Assembly (NCBI GenBank): GCA_030068075.1
Contig: JAINVK010000882.1
Coordinates: 434,001 to 498,000, forward strand
Reading direction: 5' to 3'
Origin: Paguma larvata
Taxonomy: Eukaryota > Chordata > Mammalia > Carnivora > Viverridae
Length of the DNA stretch: 64,000 nucleotides
In this document: positions 56,401 through 64,000 of the stretch, piece after piece
Position numbering within the stretch: the first letter of the stretch is position 1
Layout: each line of letters opens with the position of its first letter
Notes under the pieces: generated by a model
What the model was told of the DNA's origin: nothing
Database searches by the model: none
The model's input: the letters and a program-made list of their open reading frames with translations, nothing else
Position numbers and translations under genes: made by a program

Positions 56401-59400
56401 CGTTGGAGATCTTCTCCCAGTCGTGGCTGTCCAGCCTGTTCCCCAGCAAGGCCTCCTCTGGGAGCTCCCTGGGGGAAGGGACGGGTGGCCAGGGTCACGG
56501 CTGGCCTTCCTCGCCTCTCCCCGGGTCATACCCTCCCCGCGAGACCCACTCACCGGATGTCCTGGAGCTCCCTCTCCGCCTCCCTGCCCTGCTTCTCCAG
56601 GACCTGCCTCTCCGCCTCACTGGTCACCCTACTCCGTTTCTGGTGCAAGTATTCAAGCCTACGGGCCGAAGCAGAGGCGCCGGGTGACCCACGTCAGGGC
56701 CGCGCTCTGGGGGTGAGGGGCTCTGGGACCAGCTTGGCCTCCCCGTGCACTGGGGCACACCAACCGCTCCACGCGACGAGGCCCCATGGCAGGGAGCACA
56801 CACGGGGGCCAGGTTCCGGCTCCGAGCCTGCCTCTTGCAGGCAAAAGGCTGCCCAGCTTCACGCCCAGAGGAAGCTGCCAGGGACACCCCTCCCTGGGCT
56901 GTCACCACGGTCACGCCAGCGGCCGGTGTGATACGTCCGCTGACGCAGATGATGATAACCACCAGCTTGGCGGCCCGGCGCTCGGGGACAGCCTCCGCGG
57001 GCAGCCTGGCGACACAGCCTGCGGGAACTCCTTCCGGAGGCCAGGGAGGAGGGACCCAGCGCTGAGGCAAGTCCTGACCCACACGCAGAGCCACAAGACC
57101 GCGGGCAGCCCCTGACCCCCTGGCCCGGCCACATGTGCTGGGATCTGGTCGCATGACCTCACCCCTCTGGCACACAAAAAGCAGGTCTCACGAGCGGTCC
57201 CTATTTCCACGAGTGGAAACGGAGGCTGAGAGAAGCCGCCTGAGCCGCCTGAGCCACCTGGCTGAGCGTGGCCACCTGGCCTGCCTGGCTCTTGCAGGCC
57301 TGGCCTCCAGCTTGGCTGCCTCCTTGGGGAGAAGTTTCAAGGGTGCGCGTCTCTCCCACCAGGAGCGGGGCAATGAGGCCACACCAAGCGTCTGCCCGCC
57401 GCAAAGCCTCCAGCCGCTCTCACACTTACTTCAGTAACTTGGGCTGAAGCAGGCGCTGCAGGCGGTCGCTCACCACTGACCTTCTGAGCAGGGCCTTCTC
57501 CCAGCTTTTCCCTGAGAAGAGGGAACAGCCTCAGCAGCGCCTTCCTGACTGCTGCTCGAGAAGTGGAGGGCACGCGGCCCCTCCGGGATCACAGCACCGG
57601 CAGGGGAGCCCGGCTGCGGGCGGGGGAGCCTCTGTCGGGCGAGCATCACGCCCCGGCCCAAGCTCGCGGAAGGCCCCCTGGGGCTGCGTGTTCAGGAATT
57701 AGACACGAGAGGCTAGACGGTGAGCCGTGGGGATGGTGGTCCCCACGAGGCGCGTGGGACAGGCTGGGGATTCAAGTGGCCAGTCCCAGCGGTCAAGGCT
57801 CGCGGGAGCCCACGGAACCAGAGGGTGCCTGTGGGAAGGCAGGGCCGTGCCGCCGAGGGCCAGGCGCGGACACTTACACTTAGTCACCAGGAGCTCCTCG
57901 AAAGCCTTGATGCCCTGGGCGGCCTTCTCCCGCGTGTCTTCGTTGGCTGGAGGCCCCTGCCAGACAGAGCAGGATCACGACGTGGATGGAACCCGAGTGC
58001 CCTCACCTCACGGCCCTCGCTTCCCCTCGGCCTGGCCACGCGTGAGGTTTGGCAGTGGACACGTGGGCCCAGAGCCGGGCTCTGCGTGCCGTGAACACGA
58101 CCCGACCAGTGCAGGCGGGTTCGGTGGCTCTGCTGACCCTCACTGCCAGGCCGCTACAGTTCTGCCGAGCTGCCCCATCCGAGGTGCCGCTCCTTTAAGA
58201 AAACGTCCCTAGGGCTCGTCCATGGAGCTGAGGTCAGCGGGCCACGTTCCAGGTCCAGAGACCTTGACTGTCACCACTAGATACCAGGTTTTAGACGGAT
58301 TGGAGAGTGTCCTCCTGAAGAACGGGAGGGAACTGACGACGCCCACACCAGGTGCGGAGAGAAGAGCCCCTTCCCGCGCAGCCTGCCCCTCCCCCACTGA
58401 GAACAGTGGCGCCCCGGCCACTCACCACTCCGGTGACCCTGTCCTTGAAGTAGGGCTTCATGAAGTGTCCTATGTACAGATTCGGGGGCAGACTCCTACC
58501 GTCCTTCAGCTTGGGGCCTTTGGACCCTGCCAGGTCACACGTGATTTCCTCCTGTGACAGATACGAGGGGCCCGTCTGGTGCCAGGCAGCAGCGACCCCC
58601 TTGTGGAGAAGGGGGCCCGGGCAGCCAGGGAGCAGCCAGGGAGCGCTGGTCCTGGGGTGCCCGGCCGGGGGGTGCGCCCTACCTGCTGCTCCCGGTTCTG
58701 AGCCAGCAGGAGGCTGACCTCCGCCAGCCTCTCCTGGACGACCTCCTGGTACACCATGTTCAGCTGCAGGCAGGTCTCTGGGTCTTCAGGGAGGGCCTTC
58801 TCCTTGGGGTCGTCCTCACCATTGCTGGCCTCTCCCCACCTCTCCTCTTCCTGGTCACGGGTGAGAAACTACGGCTGAGGTGGGGGGGTGTGCAAATACG
58901 CTTGCCCGTCCCCCACCCCGGGACCCGGGTGGCGCCAGCAGCCTCTGAGCTCACGCCCGTCACTGGGCCGACAAGAGCCCGCCCCGATGTGGGGCCACAT
59001 GCAGCGTGTGCACAGGCCACGATCGAGGACACGAGAAAACCCACTTCTGGAACTGGACGGGGAGGCGTGAGGAGGTGAAGTGACTTTTCACTTTTCCAGG
59101 ATAAGTGTTTCTGGGGAACTTAAGTTCAGAGCAGGACCACAAGCCTCCGTCCCCGGCAGGAGACGGTGAGCCAGAACACGAGCGAGGAAGGCCACCGCAG
59201 GCCGACAAAGCTAAGAACCAGGGACAGGCTGCACATGAACCAGAAGGTGAGGAACTACAGGAAGCCTAGGTCACGGGGACCGCCCGGTCGTTACAACCAG
59301 GAAGCGATGCGGTACCACCTGCCTCAGTGAAAAATCTAAAATCAAATTGTAAACATTCTCCAAATTAACGTGAGATTCTAAAACAAACCAGAAGTGGCAA

Positions 59401-60833
59401 CAAAACCGGCGGGCGGAGGTGGGGATTTGCGTCTCCCGACTCTCTGAGCTCCCATAACGTGTGCGCGGCGGCCTGACGTCGCGCGTGGAAGGGTCCGAGC
59501 GGGCGAGGCAGTGGGTCCACGTGCGTGACTGCCCAGGACCGCGCCGGCAAGGACTGAGGCGCAGAGAGGTGGCTATGAGGGGCCGGCCTCGCCTGCTCAG
59601 AAGTTCCTACTCGTGACGTCAAATCGACACACGCACGTTACGGGAGCTCAGAGTCGGGAGACGTAAATCCCCAACTACTGACAACAGTCGGTTCTAGGGA
59701 TGGTTTCAGTTTTGGTGACGGGTGCTTTGGAATATGTCCTCTTCAGTGACGAGCACACGGAAAAACCAAGATGAGCTCAGAGCACTGCCCTCCCGGGAGC
59801 ACTGGCAGGGTGGTGCTGCCTCGGCGGGCTCCGCCGGCAGCTCGGTACTTACTGAGACCAGGGAGCCAGCAGCGTCCGAGTCCTCCTCGGGCAGTGAGTC
59901 TGTGGGGACACGAGCACACGGTGTTGGGGACGTGCCAGGACAAACCTCGCCAAGGAGACGACCAGCAGGTGCAGCACAGGGCTGTTTCCTGAGAGCCACA
60001 GGCCGGGGAGCGGCCGAAAGGCCTCGGGATGAGACCTTCCCTCCCTGAGGCCGGGGGCCAAGTGCCAGTGCTGACCAGGCAGGACGGCCCTGACAGAGGG
60101 CACGGGCAGCCAGGAAGGGAAGACACAGCACACAGGGCCTGCCAGGACGATGAGGGGGAGCCTCGCGGGAGCAGACCCGTTCGGGGGCGCTGGAGCTACT
60201 GGGGGTGGGGAGCAGGTACGGAGGCCCTGATTCTAGGTGAGAGAAAGGCCCCAGCGTGGCCAGAACTGTGAGAAACTGAGCCTCAGTGGTGCACCTGGGG
60301 CTGGGGAGAGGTGGGCAGGCCTGGGGGCCTGGTTTCTTATAGCTCCCCACCATGTAGGCAGGCCTTCGATCAGAGCTGTGGGGAGGGGCCCCAGGGTCCG
60401 GGGAGCTTGTGGGGTAACTCTCGGCTGTCCGGCATGGAGGTAGCCGAGGAGCTGGTCTCTGGAACCTTCCCTGAGAAGGGCAGCTGGCCACCCACCTGGG
60501 ACAGCTGGACACAGATGCCCCCGAAGAGCACTCATGCGCAAGCAGAAGGTCCGCGGTATATCGAGGAGGGGCGGTGACAAACCATCTCGGGGAGTAAAGG
60601 CGGAGGCCAGTTTGCACGAGAATCGGCAGGTCCGCAACATGCTGCGCCCGCAGGAGTCGGAGGGCAGCCGCGGCCGGTCTAGCTGCGGCCTGCGAAAGCT
60701 TACCTGCTTCAGAATCCAGCGCCAGACCAGACTCCGAGACCTCCACGCCGACACCTGAGGATCTGGGATCCAAAATCCTTTCTAGCTCTTCAATCTCCTT
60801 TGCTATTTTCTCTCTTTCCGCGTCCACGTCCAT
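41498..60833 (-). CDS. SNAPC4: SNAPC4 (SNAP190), largest subunit of snRNA-activating complex; one-base frame break in exon 16
   Basis: Nuclear Myb-domain subunit of SNAPc, which binds the proximal sequence element of U1-type and U6-type snRNA genes for Pol II and Pol III. Coding exons (-): 60833-60704, 59899-59853, 58850-58683, 58551-58426, 57956-57878, 57511-57430, 56658-56554, 56468-56396, 56037-55873, 52438-52291, 52161-52055, 51929-51835, 50088-49994, 49069-48990, 48672-48177, 47439-47356, 47260-47038, 46632-46562, 46143-46033, 44872-44845, 44244-42521, 41614-41498. Total 4354 bases, one over a multiple of three. With one base removed in exon 16 it gives 1450 residues (human 1469). Myb repeats span about residues 255-503. 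The C-terminus ends RTRHSWHSRKRRRLV, near-identical to human. All other junctions agree in phase. Confidence 0.95.
42521..44244 (-). CDS. SNAPC4: SNAPC4 exon 22, large C-terminal exon
   Basis: A 1724-base exon, open throughout, encoding a Pro/Ala/Gly/Ser-rich, fast-evolving part with islands shared with human: GPRPKPKTVSELLREKRLRE, KQGLPEAPPFLPAAPSP, PVTWVLTAQGLLPVP and YLLLKARFLAAFTLPALLAT. The distal part corresponds to the region that binds SNAPC2 in human. An 18-base in-frame tandem (43323-43365) encodes repeated RTDPPS. Confidence 0.93.
44845..44872 (-). CDS. SNAPC4: SNAPC4 exon 21, 28-base exon
   Basis: TTTTTCAG| precedes and |GTACTG follows. It encodes IASSTRNATG with phase 0 in and phase 1 out, exactly what the flanking exons need, and aligns with human ASSSAQSTPG. 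Its acceptor is 38 bases from the edge of the 70-bp tandem repeat. Confidence 0.8.
44911..45470 (-). repeat. 70-bp tandem repeat, eight copies (intronic minisatellite)
   Basis: Unit begins GGAGCCTCGGGTGAGCCCGT on the + strand; copies start at 44911, 44981, 45051, 45121, 45191, 45261, 45331 and 45401 with exactly 70-base spacing. Copies 1-5 carry GCGGGGCTTG and 6-8 carry GCGGGGTTTG; copy 8 also has an A-to-G change in CGCACCGGGA. The array lies in SNAPC4 intron 20. On the - strand no frame has a stop, so it makes three long spurious ORFs. Confidence 0.98.
47440..48176 (-). other. SNAPC4: SNAPC4 intron 16
   Basis: A 0.7-kb intron with no recognised repeat. A G-rich run lies at about 47885-47899. 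Confidence 0.55.
48177..48672 (-). CDS. SNAPC4: SNAPC4 exon 16 with an apparent one-base frameshift
   Basis: The exon starts in phase after AG| at 48673 with KQQSRGRRRRRRR, then a Ser/Asp/Glu-rich stretch encoded by (CTG)8 complement at 48542-48565, then VPDMDLWVPARQSASGP as in human. After about 48405 the frame that resembles the human protein (RRAAPPGPPRGSDGPQ ... PPSGSEGPADK) and that fits exon 17 is the next one. Length is 496, remainder one. Read as given, translation passes into exon 17 out of phase and hits TGA at 47202-47204 in exon 18, leaving about 712 residues. Confidence 0.85.
48990..56037 (-). CDS. SNAPC4: SNAPC4 Myb-repeat exons (10-15)
   Basis: Six exons encode most of the four-and-a-half Myb repeats (residues about 271-500). 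Visible are EWSGQEVERLQAIAAEHG, REWTPEEDRLLTQLVQEM, KGLWAPEEDAKLLRAVAKYG and KGRWSAKEEEKLAELIGKYG with the spaced tryptophans of the fold, and HWAKIASELPHRTGSQCLSK at the end. This domain contacts the PSE. Introns between these exons are swollen by L1 and SINE insertions (3.4 kb between exons 10 and 11). Confidence 0.93.
49070..49993 (-). other. SNAPC4: SNAPC4 intron 14
   Basis: A 0.9-kb intron of less GC-rich sequence. I see no identifiable repeat or exon in it. Confidence 0.5.
50185..50850 (+). mobile_element. L1 ORF2/3' fragment interrupted by a SINE
   Basis: 50185-50380 follows L1 ORF2 (AAACTGGACTTCGTCAAAAG, CACCATCGAGAAAGCGAGAA). 50507-50850 continues it (GAACGGACATTCCTCCAGAC, GGGGAAATGCGAGGGGAAGC, CCAATGTTCACG). 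Many A/T positions of the usual sequence are G/C here. A SINE occupies 50381-50506. Confidence 0.7.
50381..50506 (+). mobile_element. Carnivore tRNA-Lys SINE, degraded
   Basis: Head GGGGCGCCCGGGCGGCTCAG, then GTGGGTTCAAGCCCCGC (B-box region), a shortened CT-rich part and CTCTCAAAACAAACAA. Inserted within the L1 piece. Confidence 0.85.
50860..50961 (-). mobile_element. Carnivore tRNA-Lys SINE, 5' part only
   Basis: Reverse orientation: GGGGCTCGAACTCATGACCC (B-box complement) through CCAGCCGGGCGCCCC at the right end. The CT-rich body is largely lost. Confidence 0.8.
51290..51460 (-). mobile_element. L1 fragment, reverse
   Basis: CTCTGGAGAAGCGTCTACTC followed by CCGTCCTCGTCCATTTGGTC tracks the reverse complement of L1 3' ORF2 (TTTGGAGAAATGTCTATTCA, TTTGCCCATTTT). 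Decayed. Confidence 0.5.
52909..52983. repeat. 25-bp tandem repeat, three copies
   Basis: Unit ACTACACGGCCGGTCCACAC plus CGCAG; copies at 52909, 52934 and 52959. The last two are identical, the first diverged. Confidence 0.9.
53092..53300 (+). mobile_element. Carnivore tRNA-Lys SINE, full length
   Basis: GGGGCGCCTGGGTGGCTCAG head, TGGGTTCGAGCCCTGCG B-box region, felid-type GGCTCTGTGCTGACAGCTC, CT tract and AAATAAATAGACAT plus A tail. Confidence 0.95.
53613..53825 (+). mobile_element. Carnivore tRNA-Lys SINE, inserted in L1
   Basis: GGGGCGCCTGGGGGCTCGGT head, diverged tRNA-like part, GGCTCTGCGCTGGCAGTGCG, CT-rich tract, CTCAAAATAAATAC and an A tail that abuts the next SINE. Confidence 0.92.
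53831..54069 (+). mobile_element. Carnivore tRNA-Lys SINE, second insertion in the same L1
   Basis: GGGGCGCCTGGGGGGCTCAG head through AATAAATAAATGTTG and a long, interrupted A tail. AAAAAAAAACTTCA occurs on both sides (ending at 53830 and 54074), which reads as a target duplication including the A tail of the SINE before it. Confidence 0.93.
57190..57310 (+). repeat. MIR-like piece with short CGCCTGAGC duplications
   Basis: GTGGAAACGGAGGCTGAGAG resembles the MIR core GGAAACTGAGGCTCAGAGAG. It is followed by imperfect repeats of GCCGCCTGA/GCCACCTGG. Lies in SNAPC4 intron 7. Confidence 0.4.
58851..59852 (-). other. SNAPC4: SNAPC4 intron 3
   Basis: A 1-kb intron. 59320-59400 is AT-rich and may be an old transposon remnant, but I cannot assign it. 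Nothing else is seen. Confidence 0.5.
59900..60703 (-). other. SNAPC4: SNAPC4 intron 2
   Basis: A 0.8-kb intron of unique-looking sequence; no feature recognised. Confidence 0.5.
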
Positions 60834-60842
60834 GACTCCTAC

Positions 60843-61878
60843 CTGCACCAGAATATATCACAAGGTTTCAGGAACTAAGCGTCTGCAGACACATACACCC
60901 GTGTCGGGGGGGGTGGTGGCAGAAGCCTGACCAAAGCAGGCACTCCCACTTGGGGGAGCCCTGGGACTGTGACATGACACCCCCACATCCCCCTACGAGC
61001 ACCCGCTGTTTGTTCTATCGGGTGCTGTTGCCATGTGAGTGTGGCCTGGCCGCTCTGATCCAAGGCTGTGACCAGCAATGGGGGGGGGGGGAGCGATGGA
61101 CACCTGGACGTCAACATGGCCCAAGAATGTGGCCTGTCTTCCCAGAGCCAAGCCACAAGACAGCTGGTCACCCAGGGCAGAAACAGCGGGCTGTGGCAGC
61201 AAAGTCACCAGAGGACAAGAACGAGACCCAGGCCGTGAGGGCCGCAGAGGCTCAGCCTGCTCCTATCAGTAGATGCCCAGAGGGCGGCTGCCAAAAGTGC
61301 AGGAAATGCAGGCGGCAGGCACGATGGGGGCAGTGGGAGGAAGCCCCCTGAGGGCAGGGGCCCCTGCAGTTCCCTGCTCTATCTCCAGCACCTACAACAG
61401 CACCTAGCACCTGTCGAACAAACAGAACCTTCTTTTTTAAGGACATCAGTCTGGGAAGCGTAAAACGGACAAAGGCTAGATGGAGAGTAGGGGAATAAGG
61501 CTGTGGCACAGAAAAGAGGAAAAGGAACAGCACAGACCTAGGAGCCAAAAACCAACCCCCAGAAACATTCCCGAGGAAGTCGGACAACGGCAGCCACCAA
61601 GTGGGAGCACGCTTCAGCCCGATCCGCAGCACGGAGCGCTGTCTACATTCAGATCATGCGTAACCCCAACTATACCCAAGAGCCACGCAGCTCTGCAGAG
61701 CCGGCAGCGGCTACCGGGACGCCAGGCCGCCACCCCTGTGGCCAGCCCGGCCCTGGCCCCGACCCGCGGCCCCGCTCCTCCCACCATCTCCCCTGAGCGT
61801 CGGCTCCCGGCCTGTTCCCGCCCCAGCCTCGCTCCTCCTACCGCCGCCTCTCCCCGGCCCCACCGCGCTCGCCCTCAC
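60843..61878 (-). other. SNAPC4: SNAPC4 intron 1 (5' UTR intron)
   Basis: Between a 3' splice site TGGTGCAG| at 60843-60845, ten bases before the ATG, and a donor-like GGAGG|GTGAGG at 61879/61878. GC content rises sharply toward 61750, the edge of the CpG island. Confidence 0.55.
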
Positions 61879-62100
61879 CCTCCGGCACCGCCGCCGCCAG
61901 CGCTACCGCCCCCGACACTTTCAGCGGCCGAACTACAGGAGCGCCGCGCACCGGAAGTCCCGCCTCCGCGGCCGCCGCCGCAAGCGCGGAGCACGCCGGG
62001 ACGAGGCCGGCGGGCGGGCGGGTGCTGCCCCCGCTCGGCCGCCCTCGGGATTGCCCGCGACCGCGCGCCGCCGTGTGGAGTTAGCCGCTCTGCACCGTGG
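61750..62100 (-). promoter_or_regulatory. SNAPC4: CpG-island promoter and exon 1 of SNAPC4
   Basis: CpG-dense region at the 5' end of SNAPC4. It includes an ETS/GABP-type ACCGGAAGT (61950-61958) and a non-coding exon 1 that probably ends at 61879. No TATA box is seen. The start is expected near 61930-61970. Confidence 0.6.
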
Positions 62101-63400
62101 TTTCTCGCCCGCGCGTGTGACCTCCGGTTATCACCGAATCTCGCTTGCTTGTGTTTCCGCCTCTGCTAACTGTATCAGGGCCTGTTGCTTTGCAGCCAGT
62201 GAGCAAACCTGCCGAGTGCTCAGTGCTGCTGCGCGGCCAGGCCAGGGGGTAGGCAGCCCCCGGGACTCTGATCCCGCGCCCTCAGCGCATCTCGGGGGCC
62301 CTCGGGGCGCCGCCCGGGGCGGGCCCACCTACACTTTCGCCTTCTGGGGGCAGAGCGACGGGAGCCACCCCCCGGAGTGCGGGGCGTCTGGGAAGATGAG
62401 GAGGAACCGAGGAGCGCACCTGCACCTGGTGGACAGAGCAGGCGGAGCATCGGGTGCCGCGCAGGGGGAAGGCACGGACAGGGACAGCCAGCACAGGGAC
62501 AGCCAGCGTCGGGCCAGAACACCCCGGAACTCCAGACGCAGAGCTGGATGTCCAACAAATTTAAGTCTTTCACCAAGGAACGTTCCAAACGTACTGTAGG
62601 AGCCTGCCTGTGCCCGCAGCTCCTTTACCCAGACCCTCTTCCTTGCCGCCTGCCCCCGGCCCCTCCGCCTGAGCTTGCAGAGGCTGTACTGCTCTGGCCC
62701 GGCTGAAAGGCAGGATCAGGAGTAGCTGGAGCACCTGAGGGTCGCTCTGGCTGGCCGCCGTGCTCAGGCCCAGCCTGGCCTGCGGGCGCTGGGAAAAGTT
62801 CACCAGGCTGGTGGGGATATGGCTGCCTTCAAATGCCCAGCCTGCCAGCATCCTCCCACCAAGCCCCGTCCCTGCTTTCCCGAACTTTCCCGGGGTGTTG
62901 TGTGAGCACCCCAAGAACGGTGTCCTAGCACTTTCCCACCAGACCGTCCTGTCTGAAGTCTGCTCTAACAGAGCCCAGTGCCCGCACCCGCTTCTCGCCA
63001 GCAGGCAGGAGCAGGAGGCGGCGGGTGGAGCGAAGCAGCAGGACGTGTTCGACCGTGACTTCCGCTAAGCTCCTACCTGGAGGCAAGATCGGAGGGCCCA
63101 GCAGTTTAAACGTTTTTCAAAAACTCAACCACACGACCAAAGAATGCTGATACCAGAATCGAGTCTGTCCAACTCCGAAACACACGGCTGTGATGCACGT
63201 GGGCGTGTGGCCACCTGTCAGGCCCGGACAGCAGTGACAGGACTCTACCTGAGACTAACGTTAGGCCGCGGGACTGACGCTGAATTTATCAGCACAAATC
63301 CCCCACGATGACAAGACGCGTGCCCTAAAGTCAGAGGAGAGTACTAGGCTTCTTAAGCATGAAGGACTGATTAAGTCAGAAACGAAGGGACAGTCCGTGT
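62101..63400. other. intergenic region upstream of SNAPC4
   Basis: 1.3 kb between the SNAPC4 promoter and the 3' end of the next gene. A duplicated ACAGGGACAGCCAGC occurs at about 62477-62506. I see no convincing gene. Confidence 0.55.
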
Positions 63401-64000
63401 GAGGTTTACACTTTATTAAATAGGAAAGCTGTCCGTTTGAACAGAAAAAAGGAAATTTATTTTAAAAAATAACATCTAGAGGAAAATGGCCAAAGAGGCG
63501 TCTAGTGCGTGTTGTGCCTCCGCTACCTCGGCGCGCACCCGCGAGGCACCCCGGAAGGCCCTGTGCGGACTCAGGAAGGCTGCGCACACACTCTGAGTCC
63601 CTGAATTCCAAACTTCATCGTACAAGATGTCACTTGAAACGCGTATTGAAACCCTCCAGCCGAAGCCGCTTTTCAAATGTGAAGGCCCACAGGTGCGTTT
63701 AGATGGTGGCACGCCGTGGCGCGCCCGTGTGACATGGGACCGACCCCACAGGAGGACAGCAGCGCCCCCATGCGGGGCATCCCGGCTCAGGTCTCCAACT
63801 GCAGGGGCCGCCCACGAGGCCCCAGGAGCGGCCCGAGCCAGCCGGGGCAGCAGGTGAGGTCCCAGAGGCGCGAGCGCCTTCGGAGGCGAGCACAGAGCCG
63901 CGGCTCCCCCACTAACCCTCCTGACGGAATCAAGGATGACCGACTGAACTTATCTTACGATTAACATTCTGGAATGACGACGGAAAACACTTATTACAGA
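63400..64000 (-). other. probable 3' UTR of a - strand gene, by synteny ENTR1 (partial)
   Basis: Two AATAAA signals on the - strand (+ TTTATT at 63412-63417 and 63456-63461) in AT-rich sequence mark the end of a - strand transcript that enters from the right edge. In human the gene beyond SNAPC4 in this orientation is ENTR1 (SDCCAG3). I looked for its coiled-coil C-terminus on the - strand and do not find it, so only untranslated sequence seems present. The identity is therefore an inference from gene order. Confidence 0.45.

Noticed and set aside
63476..63712. 78-codon - strand ORF near the window end, considered as the ENTR1 C-terminus
   Set aside because: The sequence shows no coiled coil and no resemblance to the acidic end of ENTR1. 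More likely 3' UTR.
1..64000. A new defence, biosynthetic or mobile multi-gene system
   Set aside because: All coding exons found belong to conserved mammalian genes in the known 9q34.3 order. Remaining ORFs are shadows or GC-rich chance frames.

Overview
This is mammalian genomic DNA, almost certainly from a cat (Felidae). The genes are split into exons with GT/AG boundaries. The window holds several Carnivora tRNA-Lys-derived SINEs (starting GGGGCGCCTGGGTGGCTCAG), with the internal part typical of felid copies. Gene order and orientation match the subtelomeric human 9q34.3 segment GPSM1-DNLZ-CARD9-SNAPC4-(ENTR1). There is no bacterial, viral or CRISPR content, and I found no new multi-gene system. 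The novelty here is in gene structure, repeats and possible isoforms.

Layout. Positions 1-27365 hold GPSM1 (AGS3) on the + strand: CpG-island promoter, 14 coding exons giving 671 residues, TPR repeats then four GoLoco motifs, and a polyadenylation signal at 27345. An extra coding-looking first exon lies in intron 1 (5317-5480), and a TATA/GC-box promoter candidate for the short GoLoco-only isoform lies in intron 11 (about 21240). DNLZ runs on the - strand from 31050 to 29235 and converges on GPSM1. CARD9 (- strand, coding 37333-31330, 12 coding exons, 533 residues) ends within about 200 bases of the DNLZ start. SNAPC4 (- strand, about 61960-40345, 24 exons) fills most of the rest. The last 600 bases look like the 3' end of another - strand gene, by synteny ENTR1, with no coding sequence visible.

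Coding state. GPSM1, DNLZ and CARD9 are open and in phase across every junction. SNAPC4 is in phase everywhere except exon 16, which is one base too long; the best candidate site is a run of six C at 48400-48405. The downstream exons fit only after a one-base correction, so this is either a sequence error or a real frameshift.

Repeats. A 70-bp tandem repeat of eight copies (44911-45470) sits in a SNAPC4 intron beside a 28-base exon. SNAPC4 introns also hold old L1 pieces, unusually GC-rich for L1, split by younger SINEs. The genes are housekeeping or signalling genes that share a neighbourhood, not a pathway: GPSM1 regulates G-alpha-i, DNLZ assists the mitochondrial Hsp70, CARD9 relays antifungal signals to NF-kB, and SNAPC4 helps start snRNA gene transcription.
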